Below are positions 1 to 5,558 of a DNA stretch of 6,027 bases, piece after piece (position 1 is the first letter of the stretch; each line of letters begins with the position of its first letter). The stretch is from Candidatus Omnitrophota bacterium (lineage in GTDB: Bacteria > Omnitrophota > Gorgyraeia > Velamenicoccales > Velamenicoccaceae), in assembly GCA_028717105.1 (NCBI GenBank), contig JAQUOM010000092.1, forward strand, positions 1 through 6,027, read 5' to 3'. The translations under genes were made by a program, and so were the position numbers. Under the pieces are notes generated by a model. The model saw only the letters and a list, made by a program, of their open reading frames with translations, was not told where the DNA came from and did not search any database.

Positions 1-963
1 GGCCGGATCGGGTTTGACCCGGCATTCCCAGGCTGAAAGCCGGACGCTGAAACGGGTGTAAGCGTGCCGGACCGTTGCCGCGTGCCGGGCCTCGGCCAGA
101 TCGACGCCCAATTCTTCTTTAAGTTCACGCGCCAGGGCCTGTTTTGGAGCCTCCCCCTTTTTTATCTTCCCTCCGGGAAGCTCCCAAAAATCCGCCAAGA
201 GCCCGCTGGATGGGCGTTTTTGCATAAAAACAGAACGGCCGCGGCGGATGACCCCGACGACCGCCTCGATCCGCTGGACAGCTTGTTTTTTTCTCGGCGG
301 GAACTTATCCTGGACATCCAGAGCATAGGCCCGGCAGAAACCTTTGAGGGGACAAGACGGGCATAGGGGGTCGTCGGGCTTGCAAACCAATGCGCCCAGC
401 TCCATCAGCGCCTGGTTAAAAATCCCGGGGTCTGAAACCGGCATGACCTCTTCGAGAAAACGATAGATGCGCCGATCGACGACAGCAGGACCTCCCCTGA
501 ACATCTTCAGGCGGGAAATCACCCGGCGGACATTCGCATCGATAATGGGAAGACGCCGGCCAAAGGCGATACTCAAGACCGCCCCCGTCGTATAGGGCCC
601 GAAACCGGGCAGTTTTCTCAAAAGGGCCGCGTCATCCGGAACGCAGCCGCCATATTCCCTGACGATCGTTTTCGCCGCCTCATGCAGGTTCCTTGCCCGG
701 CTATAATATCCGAGCCCCTGCCATGATTTCAATATGTCTTCCCGGGACGCCCGGGCCACGCGATAGATAGAAGGAAAACGGCGGATCCAGCGTTCATAAT
801 ACGGAATAACAGTCCCGACGGTCGTCTGCTGGAGCATGATCTCGGAAACCCATATCTTATAGGGATCCTGTGTCGCGCGCCAGGGGAGCCGCCGATGATG
901 GCGCTCATACCAAAAGACTAATGGCTGCGCCGGGGTCGTAGGAAGCGTATTTTCAGACATCAT
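1..963 (-). CDS. mutY: A/G-specific adenine glycosylase MutY with C-terminal Nudix domain (3' end outside window)
   Basis: Base-excision repair glycosylase that removes adenine mispaired with 8-oxoguanine in DNA. I translated 321 codons without a stop; the gene continues past the left edge. Visible in order: LPWR (26-29); the catalytic Glu41 in the SEIMLQQT motif (E. coli E37); WQGLGYYSRARNL (81-93); the helix-hairpin-helix LPGFGPYTTGA (118-128); catalytic Asp142 in DANVRRV (E. coli D138); and the [4Fe-4S] ligands Cys194, 201, 204, 210 with the family spacing C-x6-C-x2-C-x5-C. Residues about 232-321 form a MutT-like domain whose box at 265-287 fits the full Nudix pattern (Gly265, Glu271, Arg279-Glu280, Glu283-Glu284, Gly286). 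Start is ATG at 963 or the adjacent ATG at 960; an in-frame stop upstream (1015-1017) excludes longer forms. I see no good Shine-Dalgarno, so translation may depend on the upstream TPR gene, 51 nt away. The family call is very secure; Nudix activity is inferred. Confidence 0.97.
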   Translation of the reverse strand, partial: MMSENTLPTTPAQPLVFWYERHHRRLPWRATQDPYKIWVSEIMLQQTTVGTVIPYYERWIRRFPSIYRVARASREDILKSWQGLGYYSRARNLHEAAKTIVREYGGCVPDDAALLRKLPGFGPYTTGAVLSIAFGRRLPIIDANVRRVISRLKMFRGGPAVVDRRIYRFLEEVMPVSDPGIFNQALMELGALVCKPDDPLCPSCPLKGFCRAYALDVQDKFPPRKKQAVQRIEAVVGVIRRGRSVFMQKRPSSGLLADFWELPGGKIKKGEAPKQALARELKEELGVDLAEARHAATVRHAYTRFSVRLSAWECRVKPDPA

Positions 964-978
964 GCCGCAAGGAATGTT

Positions 979-1020
979 TTTTAAGGCCCTGCTATTTTTA
1001 CGATCCGGCGGGCCTTAAAA
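979..1020. repeat. Perfect 11-bp inverted repeat between TPR gene and mutY
   Basis: TTTTAAGGCCC at 979-989 pairs perfectly with GGGCCTTAAAA at 1010-1020, with a 20-nt loop. The right arm contains the TPR gene's stop codon (1015-1017) and the left arm ends 16 nt before the mutY start. Neither strand carries a T-run after the stem, so it is not a standard intrinsic terminator. It could be an mRNA hairpin that stabilises the upstream message or adjusts mutY translation. The repeat is seen directly; its role is guesswork. Confidence 0.6.
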
Positions 1021-1923
1021 CGTGTTGATGATCCTCCGGATCCCTTCTTCTCTTAAGGCTGAATCCTGGAAGGCCGCCGCTTCTTCGGAAGACGGCCCGG
1101 AACCGTCTTCGTCGGAATAAGCCTGGGATTTTTTGAACTCCTCAGAAGCCTCTTCTTCCCTTCCGAGGGCATAATAACAGGCGCCGAGAAGGCCGTGGGC
1201 CTCGGCGTCATAAGGGCTCACGATCAAATATCTTTCAAAGAAATCAGCGGCGCGCCGGAATTCCTCCAGCCCGAAGTACGACCAACCGATGCTATAAAGG
1301 GCTTCGCCGTCAAGAGGGTTGGCTTGAAGCAGCTTTTCAAAATAAGGGATTGCCTGGCGGTATAATTTCCTGGCGTTATAAAGGTTGCCGACATTGTAAT
1401 ACAACTCCGGCGAGTCAGGCTTGAGCTCGAGCGCGCGCTGGAAAGCTTTTGTGGCGGCTTCGTAGCGTTGTTTTAAGAATAAAAGCGTACCCTCAAACAA
1501 GGCCTGAACAAACTCGGGAGCCACCCCGCCCTGACGCAGGTCGTCGATGATATGGATGGCCTCCAGCGCATTCGGGTCTTGAGGGTTCTCGTTGAGGCTG
1601 GCGCGGAAAGCCCTGGACGCCGCTTCAAACTCTCCCCGCGACGCCGACAAAAGCCCTTTTTCAAAATTTCCGCTCACATCGTCTTCGCCCACAGAAAGGT
1701 CTTCGAGGGAAAATTCGTACGGCGGCTTGCCGTCGATAGTCTCGATCAGCCGGGTCTCATAATAAAGCCGGCGGCCGTCGCGAATGACGCCGACCGACTG
1801 GTCGTCCTTCTCTACCACGCGCGCCTCCAGGACCTTGCCGCTCCTGAGGATCAACGTCTCCGCCGGGCAGGTTCCGCATGCCGCAAAAAACAAACACGCA
1901 TAAATGAAGAAAAAGAAACGCAT
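1015..1923 (-). CDS. Exported TPR-repeat protein of unknown function
   Basis: A 302-residue protein, probably a periplasmic or outer-membrane-attached scaffold. Residues 1-21 form an export signal rich in Phe/Leu. Cys16 after FFAA resembles a lipobox, although Phe at -3 is not ideal, and cleavage after CPA (19-21) by signal peptidase I is an alternative. Residues 22-66 look like a small beta domain (ETLILRSGKVLEARVVEKD then a YY..IETIDG end) common at the N-terminus of bacterial TPR lipoproteins. About five TPR units follow, near 86-117, 138-172, 174-205, 208-239 and 243-270, then an acidic Ser/Glu-rich tail. The reading frame extends to a GTG at 2013, but ATG 1923 is preferred: it begins the signal peptide, has the ribosome site GGGGTGA just upstream, and lies 2 nt after the symporter stop. 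TPRs bind other proteins; no partner can be named from sequence. Confidence 0.85.
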   Translation of the reverse strand: MRFFFFIYACLFFAACGTCPAETLILRSGKVLEARVVEKDDQSVGVIRDGRRLYYETRLIETIDGKPPYEFSLEDLSVGEDDVSGNFEKGLLSASRGEFEAASRAFRASLNENPQDPNALEAIHIIDDLRQGGVAPEFVQALFEGTLLFLKQRYEAATKAFQRALELKPDSPELYYNVGNLYNARKLYRQAIPYFEKLLQANPLDGEALYSIGWSYFGLEEFRRAADFFERYLIVSPYDAEAHGLLGACYYALGREEEASEEFKKSQAYSDEDGSGPSSEEAAAFQDSALREEGIRRIINTF

Positions 1924-1925
1924 CG

Positions 1926-1932
1926 TCACCCC
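1926..1932 (-). promoter_or_regulatory. Ribosome binding site of TPR gene, overlapping the upstream stop
   Basis: GGGGTGA on the minus strand contains the TGA stop of the symporter gene and can pair with the 16S anti-Shine-Dalgarno across seven bases with one G-U. Its end is 2 nt from the ATG at 1923. Terminating ribosomes would sit on the next start, so coupling is likely. It decides the start in favour of 1923. Confidence 0.65.
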
Positions 1933-2876
1933 GATGCCGCCGTTTGAGACGGCCTTCCTGCCTCCCTGCGGCTCCAGATCTCGGCCAAAATCGAAGCCGT
2001 CACGATACACCACGTCGCAAACAACGCGTTGGGCAAAGCGGCCTGGTCGGAAAAATGTTTAAGGGCCAAAACCGCCCCCAACCCGGCGTTCTGCATGCCG
2101 ACCTCAAGAGACAGCGTGCGGCGCCTCTTGGTATCAAACCGGTAAAGGACGGCGGCACCGTAGCCCAGAGACAATCCCAGGGCATTATGCAGAAAGACCG
2201 CGGCAAAGACGACGAGGCTGGCGCCGGCCAGATAATCCTTGTTCAAGGCGACGACCAGGCCGCAGATAAACGCGATAAAAATCGTCGAGAGCGCGGGAAA
2301 TACGGCGGCAAACTTTTCAATCCTGGCGCGGAAAATATGCCTGAACCACATCCCCAAAAACAACGGCAGGATGACCATCTTGAGAATACTGAGAAACATC
2401 GGCCAAAACGGAACATGAAAATACGTCCCGGCAAAAACATACGTCAAGAGAGGCGTCAGGATGGGCGATAAAAATGTCGAAGCGGTCGTCAGGCCGATGG
2501 AATACGCCACGTCCGCGCGCGCCAGATAAGACAGAACATTAGATGCCATGGCCCCCGGCACAGCTCCTGTCAGGATGACGCCCAGGGCAAGTTCCGGCGG
2601 CAATTGCAGGACGCGCGCGACGAGGTACCCCGCCGCCGGCATAATAGCAAACTGCGCCAAACTCCCTAAAAAGACCAGGCGAGGCTGGGTAACCAGCGGC
2701 TTAAAATTCTCCCTATCAAGGATCATCCCGATGCCCAGCATCGTCAACGCAAAAAACCATTCCATCCCGAAACGGCAAACGATGAAGGCGCACGGAAAAA
2801 AATAAGCGGCAACACCCGCCAGCACCACCCAGGCCGCCAAAAGCCGCGTAAATTTTTCACAGATGCGATGAAACAT
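1926..2876 (-). CDS. Bile acid:sodium symporter (BASS) family transporter
   Basis: A 316-residue inner-membrane protein of the SBF/BASS family, with about nine or ten hydrophobic segments. These carriers use the sodium gradient to import organic anions; bacterial substrates vary, and the true one here is unknown. With a constant offset of 2, all the sodium ligands I recall from the Neisseria meningitidis ASBT structure are present: site 1 Ser112, Asn113, Ser126, Thr130, Glu258; site 2 Gln75, Glu258, Val259, Met261, Gln262. The hallmark segments PGAMASNV (107-114) and LEVGMQNAGL (257-266) are clear. It should therefore be a working sodium-coupled carrier. ATG 2876 is chosen over ATG 2942 because GGGGGAAGAAGG directly precedes it and the extra 22 residues are polar and only reread the radical SAM gene. 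The start overlaps the 3' end of the radical SAM gene by 20 nt, implying one mRNA. Confidence 0.92.
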   Translation of the reverse strand: MFHRICEKFTRLLAAWVVLAGVAAYFFPCAFIVCRFGMEWFFALTMLGIGMILDRENFKPLVTQPRLVFLGSLAQFAIMPAAGYLVARVLQLPPELALGVILTGAVPGAMASNVLSYLARADVAYSIGLTTASTFLSPILTPLLTYVFAGTYFHVPFWPMFLSILKMVILPLFLGMWFRHIFRARIEKFAAVFPALSTIFIAFICGLVVALNKDYLAGASLVVFAAVFLHNALGLSLGYGAAVLYRFDTKRRRTLSLEVGMQNAGLGAVLALKHFSDQAALPNALFATWCIVTASILAEIWSRREAGRPSQTAASG

Positions 2877-3798
2877 CCTTCTTCCCCCGCTGTATCCTTC
2901 CGGCCAGGCTGCCGTAAGCCTCACAGCCGAAACACGGCACATCCGGCGTCACGCGCCGCCTCCCTGTGATAACGCCCTGCCACGCCCGGTAAGACGGGCT
3001 TGTCAGGCAAGAGCGTAATCCGGAACGAAAAACATTCCCAAAGGCCATCCGCTGGTTCATGCAGCATCCCAAAAGATTTCCGTCCCAGTTGATCTGCGGA
3101 GACTTCCACACCTGAAGACAAGGCGCAAAATACGGTTTCTTGTATTTTCGGGTGAATTCCTGCCTGGAGACGACGCCGAACGCACGCTCCCTGACAACGG
3201 CCTGGCGGTTTCCGGCTTTGGCGCCGCGTTCCCAGGAAAAACGCGTCAAAAAACCCATGCGCAAGCCCATCGCCATCGCCCTGGCCTGCTCGATCTGATG
3301 TTCGTTATGATCAAAAACAACGAACATCCATGTCAGGGTCGGAGATAATGACCTGAATTTGTCCTTGTAATGGTTGATCAGGCGGACATTCTTGAGGACG
3401 CGCAGGAGCTTTCCGCCCCGGCGATACATCTCGTAGACCCGCTGGTCTGTGCCGTCGATGGAAACCATCAGCCGGCTAAACCCTGAACGCACCAGGCACT
3501 CCGCCGTCGAGGGCTTGAGCGTATTCAGATTGGAGATCCCGCTCAGCTCCACCCCTTTGTCCGAAGCATGCGCCATGATCCTGCGCAGTTCCGGATTCAG
3601 GAACAACTCGCCGTGGGTAGAAAGGCTGACGCTCCTGATCTGTGGATGACGATCAAGGAATTTCCTGAAATCTTCGAATCTCAAAGACCCCCATCCGATC
3701 GTTCCCGGCTTATTTTTTCGGCCGGGCGTATCGCATAAAGGACAACGAAGCTGGCAGGTGCTCGAGGCTTCCAGAAAAACGCTTTGCGGCACGCTCAT
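2857..3798 (-). CDS. Radical SAM/SPASM domain protein
   Basis: A 313-residue cytoplasmic iron-sulfur enzyme. Cys15, Cys19 and Cys22 form the C-x3-C-x2-C motif that binds the SAM-cleaving [4Fe-4S] cluster. HGEL (62-65), within LSTHGELFLNPEL, replaces the usual GGEP-type SAM-binding motif as in many SPASM enzymes, and VSIDG (112-116) followed by YRRGG (125-129) is typical of the group. The C-terminal SPASM region has Cys227, the pair Cys245-Cys246, and Cys289-x2-Cys292, with the INWDGNLLGCC core, fitting a short SPASM domain with one auxiliary cluster. The start is ATG 3798, 28 nt after the permease stop, with GAAGGG about 12 nt upstream. A TTG at 3849 would extend it 17 residues into the permease gene and is less likely. 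SPASM enzymes modify peptides, proteins or small molecules; no precursor peptide is visible nearby, so the substrate is unknown. Confidence 0.9.
   Translation of the reverse strand: MSVPQSVFLEASSTCQLRCPLCDTPGRKNKPGTIGWGSLRFEDFRKFLDRHPQIRSVSLSTHGELFLNPELRRIMAHASDKGVELSGISNLNTLKPSTAECLVRSGFSRLMVSIDGTDQRVYEMYRRGGKLLRVLKNVRLINHYKDKFRSLSPTLTWMFVVFDHNEHQIEQARAMAMGLRMGFLTRFSWERGAKAGNRQAVVRERAFGVVSRQEFTRKYKKPYFAPCLQVWKSPQINWDGNLLGCCMNQRMAFGNVFRSGLRSCLTSPSYRAWQGVITGRRRVTPDVPCFGCEAYGSLAGRIQRGKKDVSSHL
2877..2888 (-). promoter_or_regulatory. Strong ribosome binding site of BASS gene inside the radical SAM gene
   Basis: GGGGGAAGAAGG on the minus strand immediately precedes ATG 2876. It lies within the last codons of the radical SAM gene, so the symporter can be translated from the same mRNA. 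It is the main reason for choosing the shorter symporter start. Confidence 0.6.
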
Positions 3799-3826
3799 AC
3801 GCCGATAGGACCCTTCGGCCGCGGAC

Positions 3827-5197
3827 TCAAGCGGCCTTGAGATAAACAAACCTTAAGATGAACAGCACAGCCAAAAGATAAACAAGCCAGGAGACCTCTT
3901 TGCCCCTGCCCGTAAAAAACTTCAGGGCCGCATAGGAGACAAAACCGAACGCGATCCCCGTCGCGATACTGAACGTAAAAGGAATGCTCACGATGACCAG
4001 GAACGCAGGAATGCTCTCCGTATAATCTTTCCACTCGATCCGCGATACGGAACGCAGCATCATGCTGCCCACGATCACCAGGGCCGGGGCTGTCACCGGA
4101 TGCAGCGTAAGGCCCTCGGCTGTCATATACCCTCCGCCGATCATCCTGACCAAAGGAGAAAAAAACAAGGCGGCCAGGAACGCGATGGCCGTCACAACGC
4201 TGGCCAGCCCTGTGCGCGCACCCGAAGCGATCCCTGAAGCGCTTTCAATGTAACTCGTTACCGTGGGCGTTCCGCACATAGCACCCACGCATGTCCCCAC
4301 AGCGTCGCTCATCATGGCGCGGCCGGCGCGCGGCAATTTCCCCCCTTTCAGAAATCCGCCGATCTCGCTGACGCCGGCCAGGGTGCCGACCGTATCGAAG
4401 ATATCCATAAACAAAAAGATAAAAACAACGGAGAACAAGCCGAGCTGCATGGCGCCCGCAATATCCATTTTCATGAACGTAGGCGCCATAGACGGCGGCA
4501 AAGAAACCAAACCCTGATATTTAACGATCCCTGCCACGGCGCCGGCCGCCGTCGTGATCAGAATTCCCCAGAGCATCGCCCCGCGGATATTCTTAACGAG
4601 CATGACGCCGGTCACGATCAACCCGAAGACCGAAAGAACTGTCGCGGGGTTTACGATATCGCCCAGAGCGACGATCGTCCCCGGATGTGCGACAACAATC
4701 CCGGCATCGATCAGCCCGATGAAGGCAACGAGGAACCCGATCACGCAAGCCGTGCCGTATCTCAAAGAGGCGGGGATGGCATCGATCAGCTTCTGGCGCA
4801 GACGCGTGACTGTCAGGACCATAAAGATAAGGCCCTCGATAAAAACGCATCCCAGCGCCACAGGCCAGGAAATCCCCATCGTCAGGCACACGGTATACGT
4901 AAAGAAGGCGTTTTCCCCCATGCCGGGAGCCTGAGCGATCGGATAATTAGCGTATAATCCCATCATCAGTGTTGCAACCGCCGCCGCGATACACGTTGCC
5001 ATCATGGCCGAGCCGAAGTCTATCCCCGTCTGAGAGATCATGGCAGGATTGACGAAGATGATATACGCCATGGTCATGAAGGTCGTCAGGCCTCCGATGA
5101 CCTCCGTGCGGACCGTCGTATTCGATTCCTGAAGACGGAAGATTTTCTCGAGAAATGATCGCATCATACTGATGTCAGGCCGAGAGTTACTAACCAT
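3827..5197 (-). CDS. AzgA-type nucleobase permease (NCS2 family; adenine/guanine/hypoxanthine)
   Basis: A 456-residue inner-membrane carrier, the usual length for the AzgA branch of NCS2, which imports purine bases, probably with protons. Visible markers: GGLTTFMTMAYIIFVNP (35-51) in the first membrane helix; PIAQAPGMGENAFF (86-99); FLFMDIFDTVGTLAGVSE (260-277); and DAVGTCVGAMCGTPTVTSY followed by IESASG (297-321). About twelve to fourteen hydrophobic segments are present. Two positions differ from the motif I know: Glu95 where GMGLNAFF is common, and Pro310 in GTPTVTSY where Ser is common. Homologues often begin near Met11-Met12 (5167/5164), but ATG 5197 has GAAGAG 3 nt upstream and the inner ATGs have none, so the longer form is kept. 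It appears to be the first gene of the minus-strand cluster. No purine riboswitch is visible upstream. Which purine it carries cannot be read from sequence. Confidence 0.93.
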   Translation of the reverse strand: MVSNSRPDISMMRSFLEKIFRLQESNTTVRTEVIGGLTTFMTMAYIIFVNPAMISQTGIDFGSAMMATCIAAAVATLMMGLYANYPIAQAPGMGENAFFTYTVCLTMGISWPVALGCVFIEGLIFMVLTVTRLRQKLIDAIPASLRYGTACVIGFLVAFIGLIDAGIVVAHPGTIVALGDIVNPATVLSVFGLIVTGVMLVKNIRGAMLWGILITTAAGAVAGIVKYQGLVSLPPSMAPTFMKMDIAGAMQLGLFSVVFIFLFMDIFDTVGTLAGVSEIGGFLKGGKLPRAGRAMMSDAVGTCVGAMCGTPTVTSYIESASGIASGARTGLASVVTAIAFLAALFFSPLVRMIGGGYMTAEGLTLHPVTAPALVIVGSMMLRSVSRIEWKDYTESIPAFLVIVSIPFTFSIATGIAFGFVSYAALKFFTGRGKEVSWLVYLLAVLFILRFVYLKAA

Positions 5198-5357
5198 GTT
5201 CTCTTCAAAAAACGGGAGGTGGATCCGCCAAAATTTGCCGGGGTTTTACTTGAGGCAAAATACATTAAGGTGCGGGCACTTGTTCTCGCTGTGGCGCTCT
5301 ATCGCGCCACGGCCGCTCGCTCAAGTGTCCGCCAAATTTTTCGTTATCCGAAAAATT
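5198..5357. other. Non-coding spacer between tRNA-Ser and permease gene, rich in inverted repeats
   Basis: This 160-nt stretch should hold the tRNA 3' trailer and either the permease promoter or read-through from the tRNA. On the minus strand, TATTTT (5262-5257) is a possible -10 but has no convincing -35. The sequence CCGCCAAAATTTGCCGG (5225-5241) resembles the arm of the palindrome at 5328-5364. No protein gene is credible here. Confidence 0.5.
5272..5332. repeat. 61-bp inverted repeat with nested hairpin, on the 3' side of tRNA-Ser
   Basis: The outer arms GCGGGCACTTG (5272-5282) and CAAGTGTCCGC (5322-5332) pair over 11 positions with one non-Watson-Crick position (G-T on the plus strand). 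Inside lies a second perfect hairpin, GTGGCGC (5291-5297) and GCGCCAC (5304-5310), with a 6-nt loop. The right end, AGTGTCCGC (5324-5332), recurs exactly at 5526-5534 on the other side of the tRNA. It may belong to a REP-like or MITE-like family, or act as a folded trailer RNA. Confidence 0.6.
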
Positions 5358-5364
5358 TGGCGGA
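5328..5364. repeat. 16-bp perfect palindrome overlapping the tRNA-Ser 3' end
   Basis: Arms 5328-5343 and 5349-5364 are perfectly complementary around a 5-nt loop (TTATC). On the minus strand the first arm begins with the final TCCG of the tRNA and its CCA, then AATTTTTCG. It sits where a terminator would be, but no T-run follows the second arm, so it is not a standard intrinsic terminator. It also shares bases with the inverted repeat at 5272-5332. Confidence 0.7.
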
Positions 5365-5447
5365 GAGTGAAGGATTCGAACCTTCGGTAGGCTTGCGCCC
5401 ACAACGGTTTTCGAGACCGCCCCGTTCAACCGCTCCGGCAACTCTCC
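5358..5447 (-). tRNA. tRNA-Ser, anticodon CGA
   Basis: A complete 90-nt type II tRNA that reads UCG codons. On the minus strand the acceptor GGAGAGT (5447-5441) pairs with ACTCTCC (5368-5362), followed by discriminator G (5361) and an encoded CCA (5360-5358). The D arm is CCG-GAGCGGTTGAA-CGG. The anticodon stem GCGGT/ACCGT encloses loop CTCGAAA, with the anticodon at 5413-5411. The long variable arm expected of tRNA-Ser is followed by the T arm GAAGG-TTCGAAT-CCTTC. It closely resembles the E. coli tRNA-Ser(CGA) as I remember it, so a bacterial origin is likely. It lies alone between the ATPase and the permease genes, with palindromes on both sides. Confidence 0.97.
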
Positions 5448-5449
5448 GA

Positions 5450-5474
5450 GAAATTTTCTGACAAAGAAAATTTC
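5450..5474. repeat. 10-bp AT-rich palindrome just upstream of tRNA-Ser
   Basis: GAAATTTTCT (5450-5459) pairs perfectly with AGAAAATTTC (5465-5474) around a 5-nt loop. It starts 3 nt before the tRNA 5' end. Its core and 5-nt loop mirror the palindrome on the other side of the tRNA (5328-5364). Confidence 0.6.
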
Positions 5475-5476
5475 GA

Positions 5477-5532
5477 GGACACTAAAACGAGTGTTAAGCG
5501 ACCCGGCAAAAATCGTAACGAACGCAGTGTCC
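5477..5532. repeat. Inverted repeat with GGACACT ends, on the 5' side of tRNA-Ser
   Basis: GGACACT (5477-5483) and AGTGTCC (5526-5532) form 7-bp perfect ends of a 56-bp segment. A small inner hairpin, ACACT/AGTGT (5479-5483 and 5490-5494), is an alternative fold. The ends match those of the repeat at 5272-5332, and AGTGTCCGC is an exact 9-bp repeat between the two. The arms are short, so chance is not excluded for this copy alone. Confidence 0.4.
5481..5509 (-). promoter_or_regulatory. Possible promoter for tRNA-Ser
   Basis: On the minus strand, TTGCCG (5509-5504) and TTTAGT (5486-5481) are separated by exactly 17 nt. Each matches the sigma-70 consensus at four of six positions. Transcription would start near 5474, giving a leader of roughly 25-30 nt before the tRNA. 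The match is modest and lies in a repeat, so this is only a candidate. Confidence 0.25.
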
Positions 5533-5558
5533 GCTCTCTAAAAATCTATCCCTTCAAC

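Noticed and set aside
64..366. 100-codon plus-strand reading frame
   Set aside because: It lies antisense to the Nudix end of mutY, whose translation shows the family motifs without a break; the plus-strand product shows no recognisable domain.
1552..2805. Plus-strand reading frames opposite the TPR and symporter genes
   Set aside because: They are antisense to genes with clear family motifs, are rich in Arg, Pro and Gln as expected of shadow frames, and have no recognisable domain.
2877..2942. Longer N-terminus of the symporter from ATG 2942
   Set aside because: It would overlap the radical SAM gene by 86 nt, adds polar residues unlike the family, and is not needed given the strong ribosome site directly before ATG 2876.
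3795..4034. 79-codon minus-strand frame bridging the permease 3' end and the radical SAM start
   Set aside because: It is out of frame with both well-supported genes and has no recognisable motif.
4062..4957. Several plus-strand reading frames opposite the permease gene
   Set aside because: The permease has continuous NCS2 motifs and membrane segments on the minus strand; the opposite frames are low-complexity shadows.
5328..5364. Calling the palindrome a rho-independent terminator
   Set aside because: On neither strand does a T-run follow the second arm, and the tRNA CCA is part of the stem; it is reported as a repeat instead.
5172..5461. Two plus-strand reading frames reading VKDSNLR and EGFEPSVG
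   Set aside because: These peptides are the well-known false translation of the antisense strand of a tRNA gene; the frames run across tRNA-Ser and its palindromes.
5424..5499. Integron attC-like pair (GTTCAAC and GTTAAGC)
   Set aside because: The two short motifs fit the loose consensus but are not complementary to each other, and one lies inside the tRNA; there is no integrase or cassette array.
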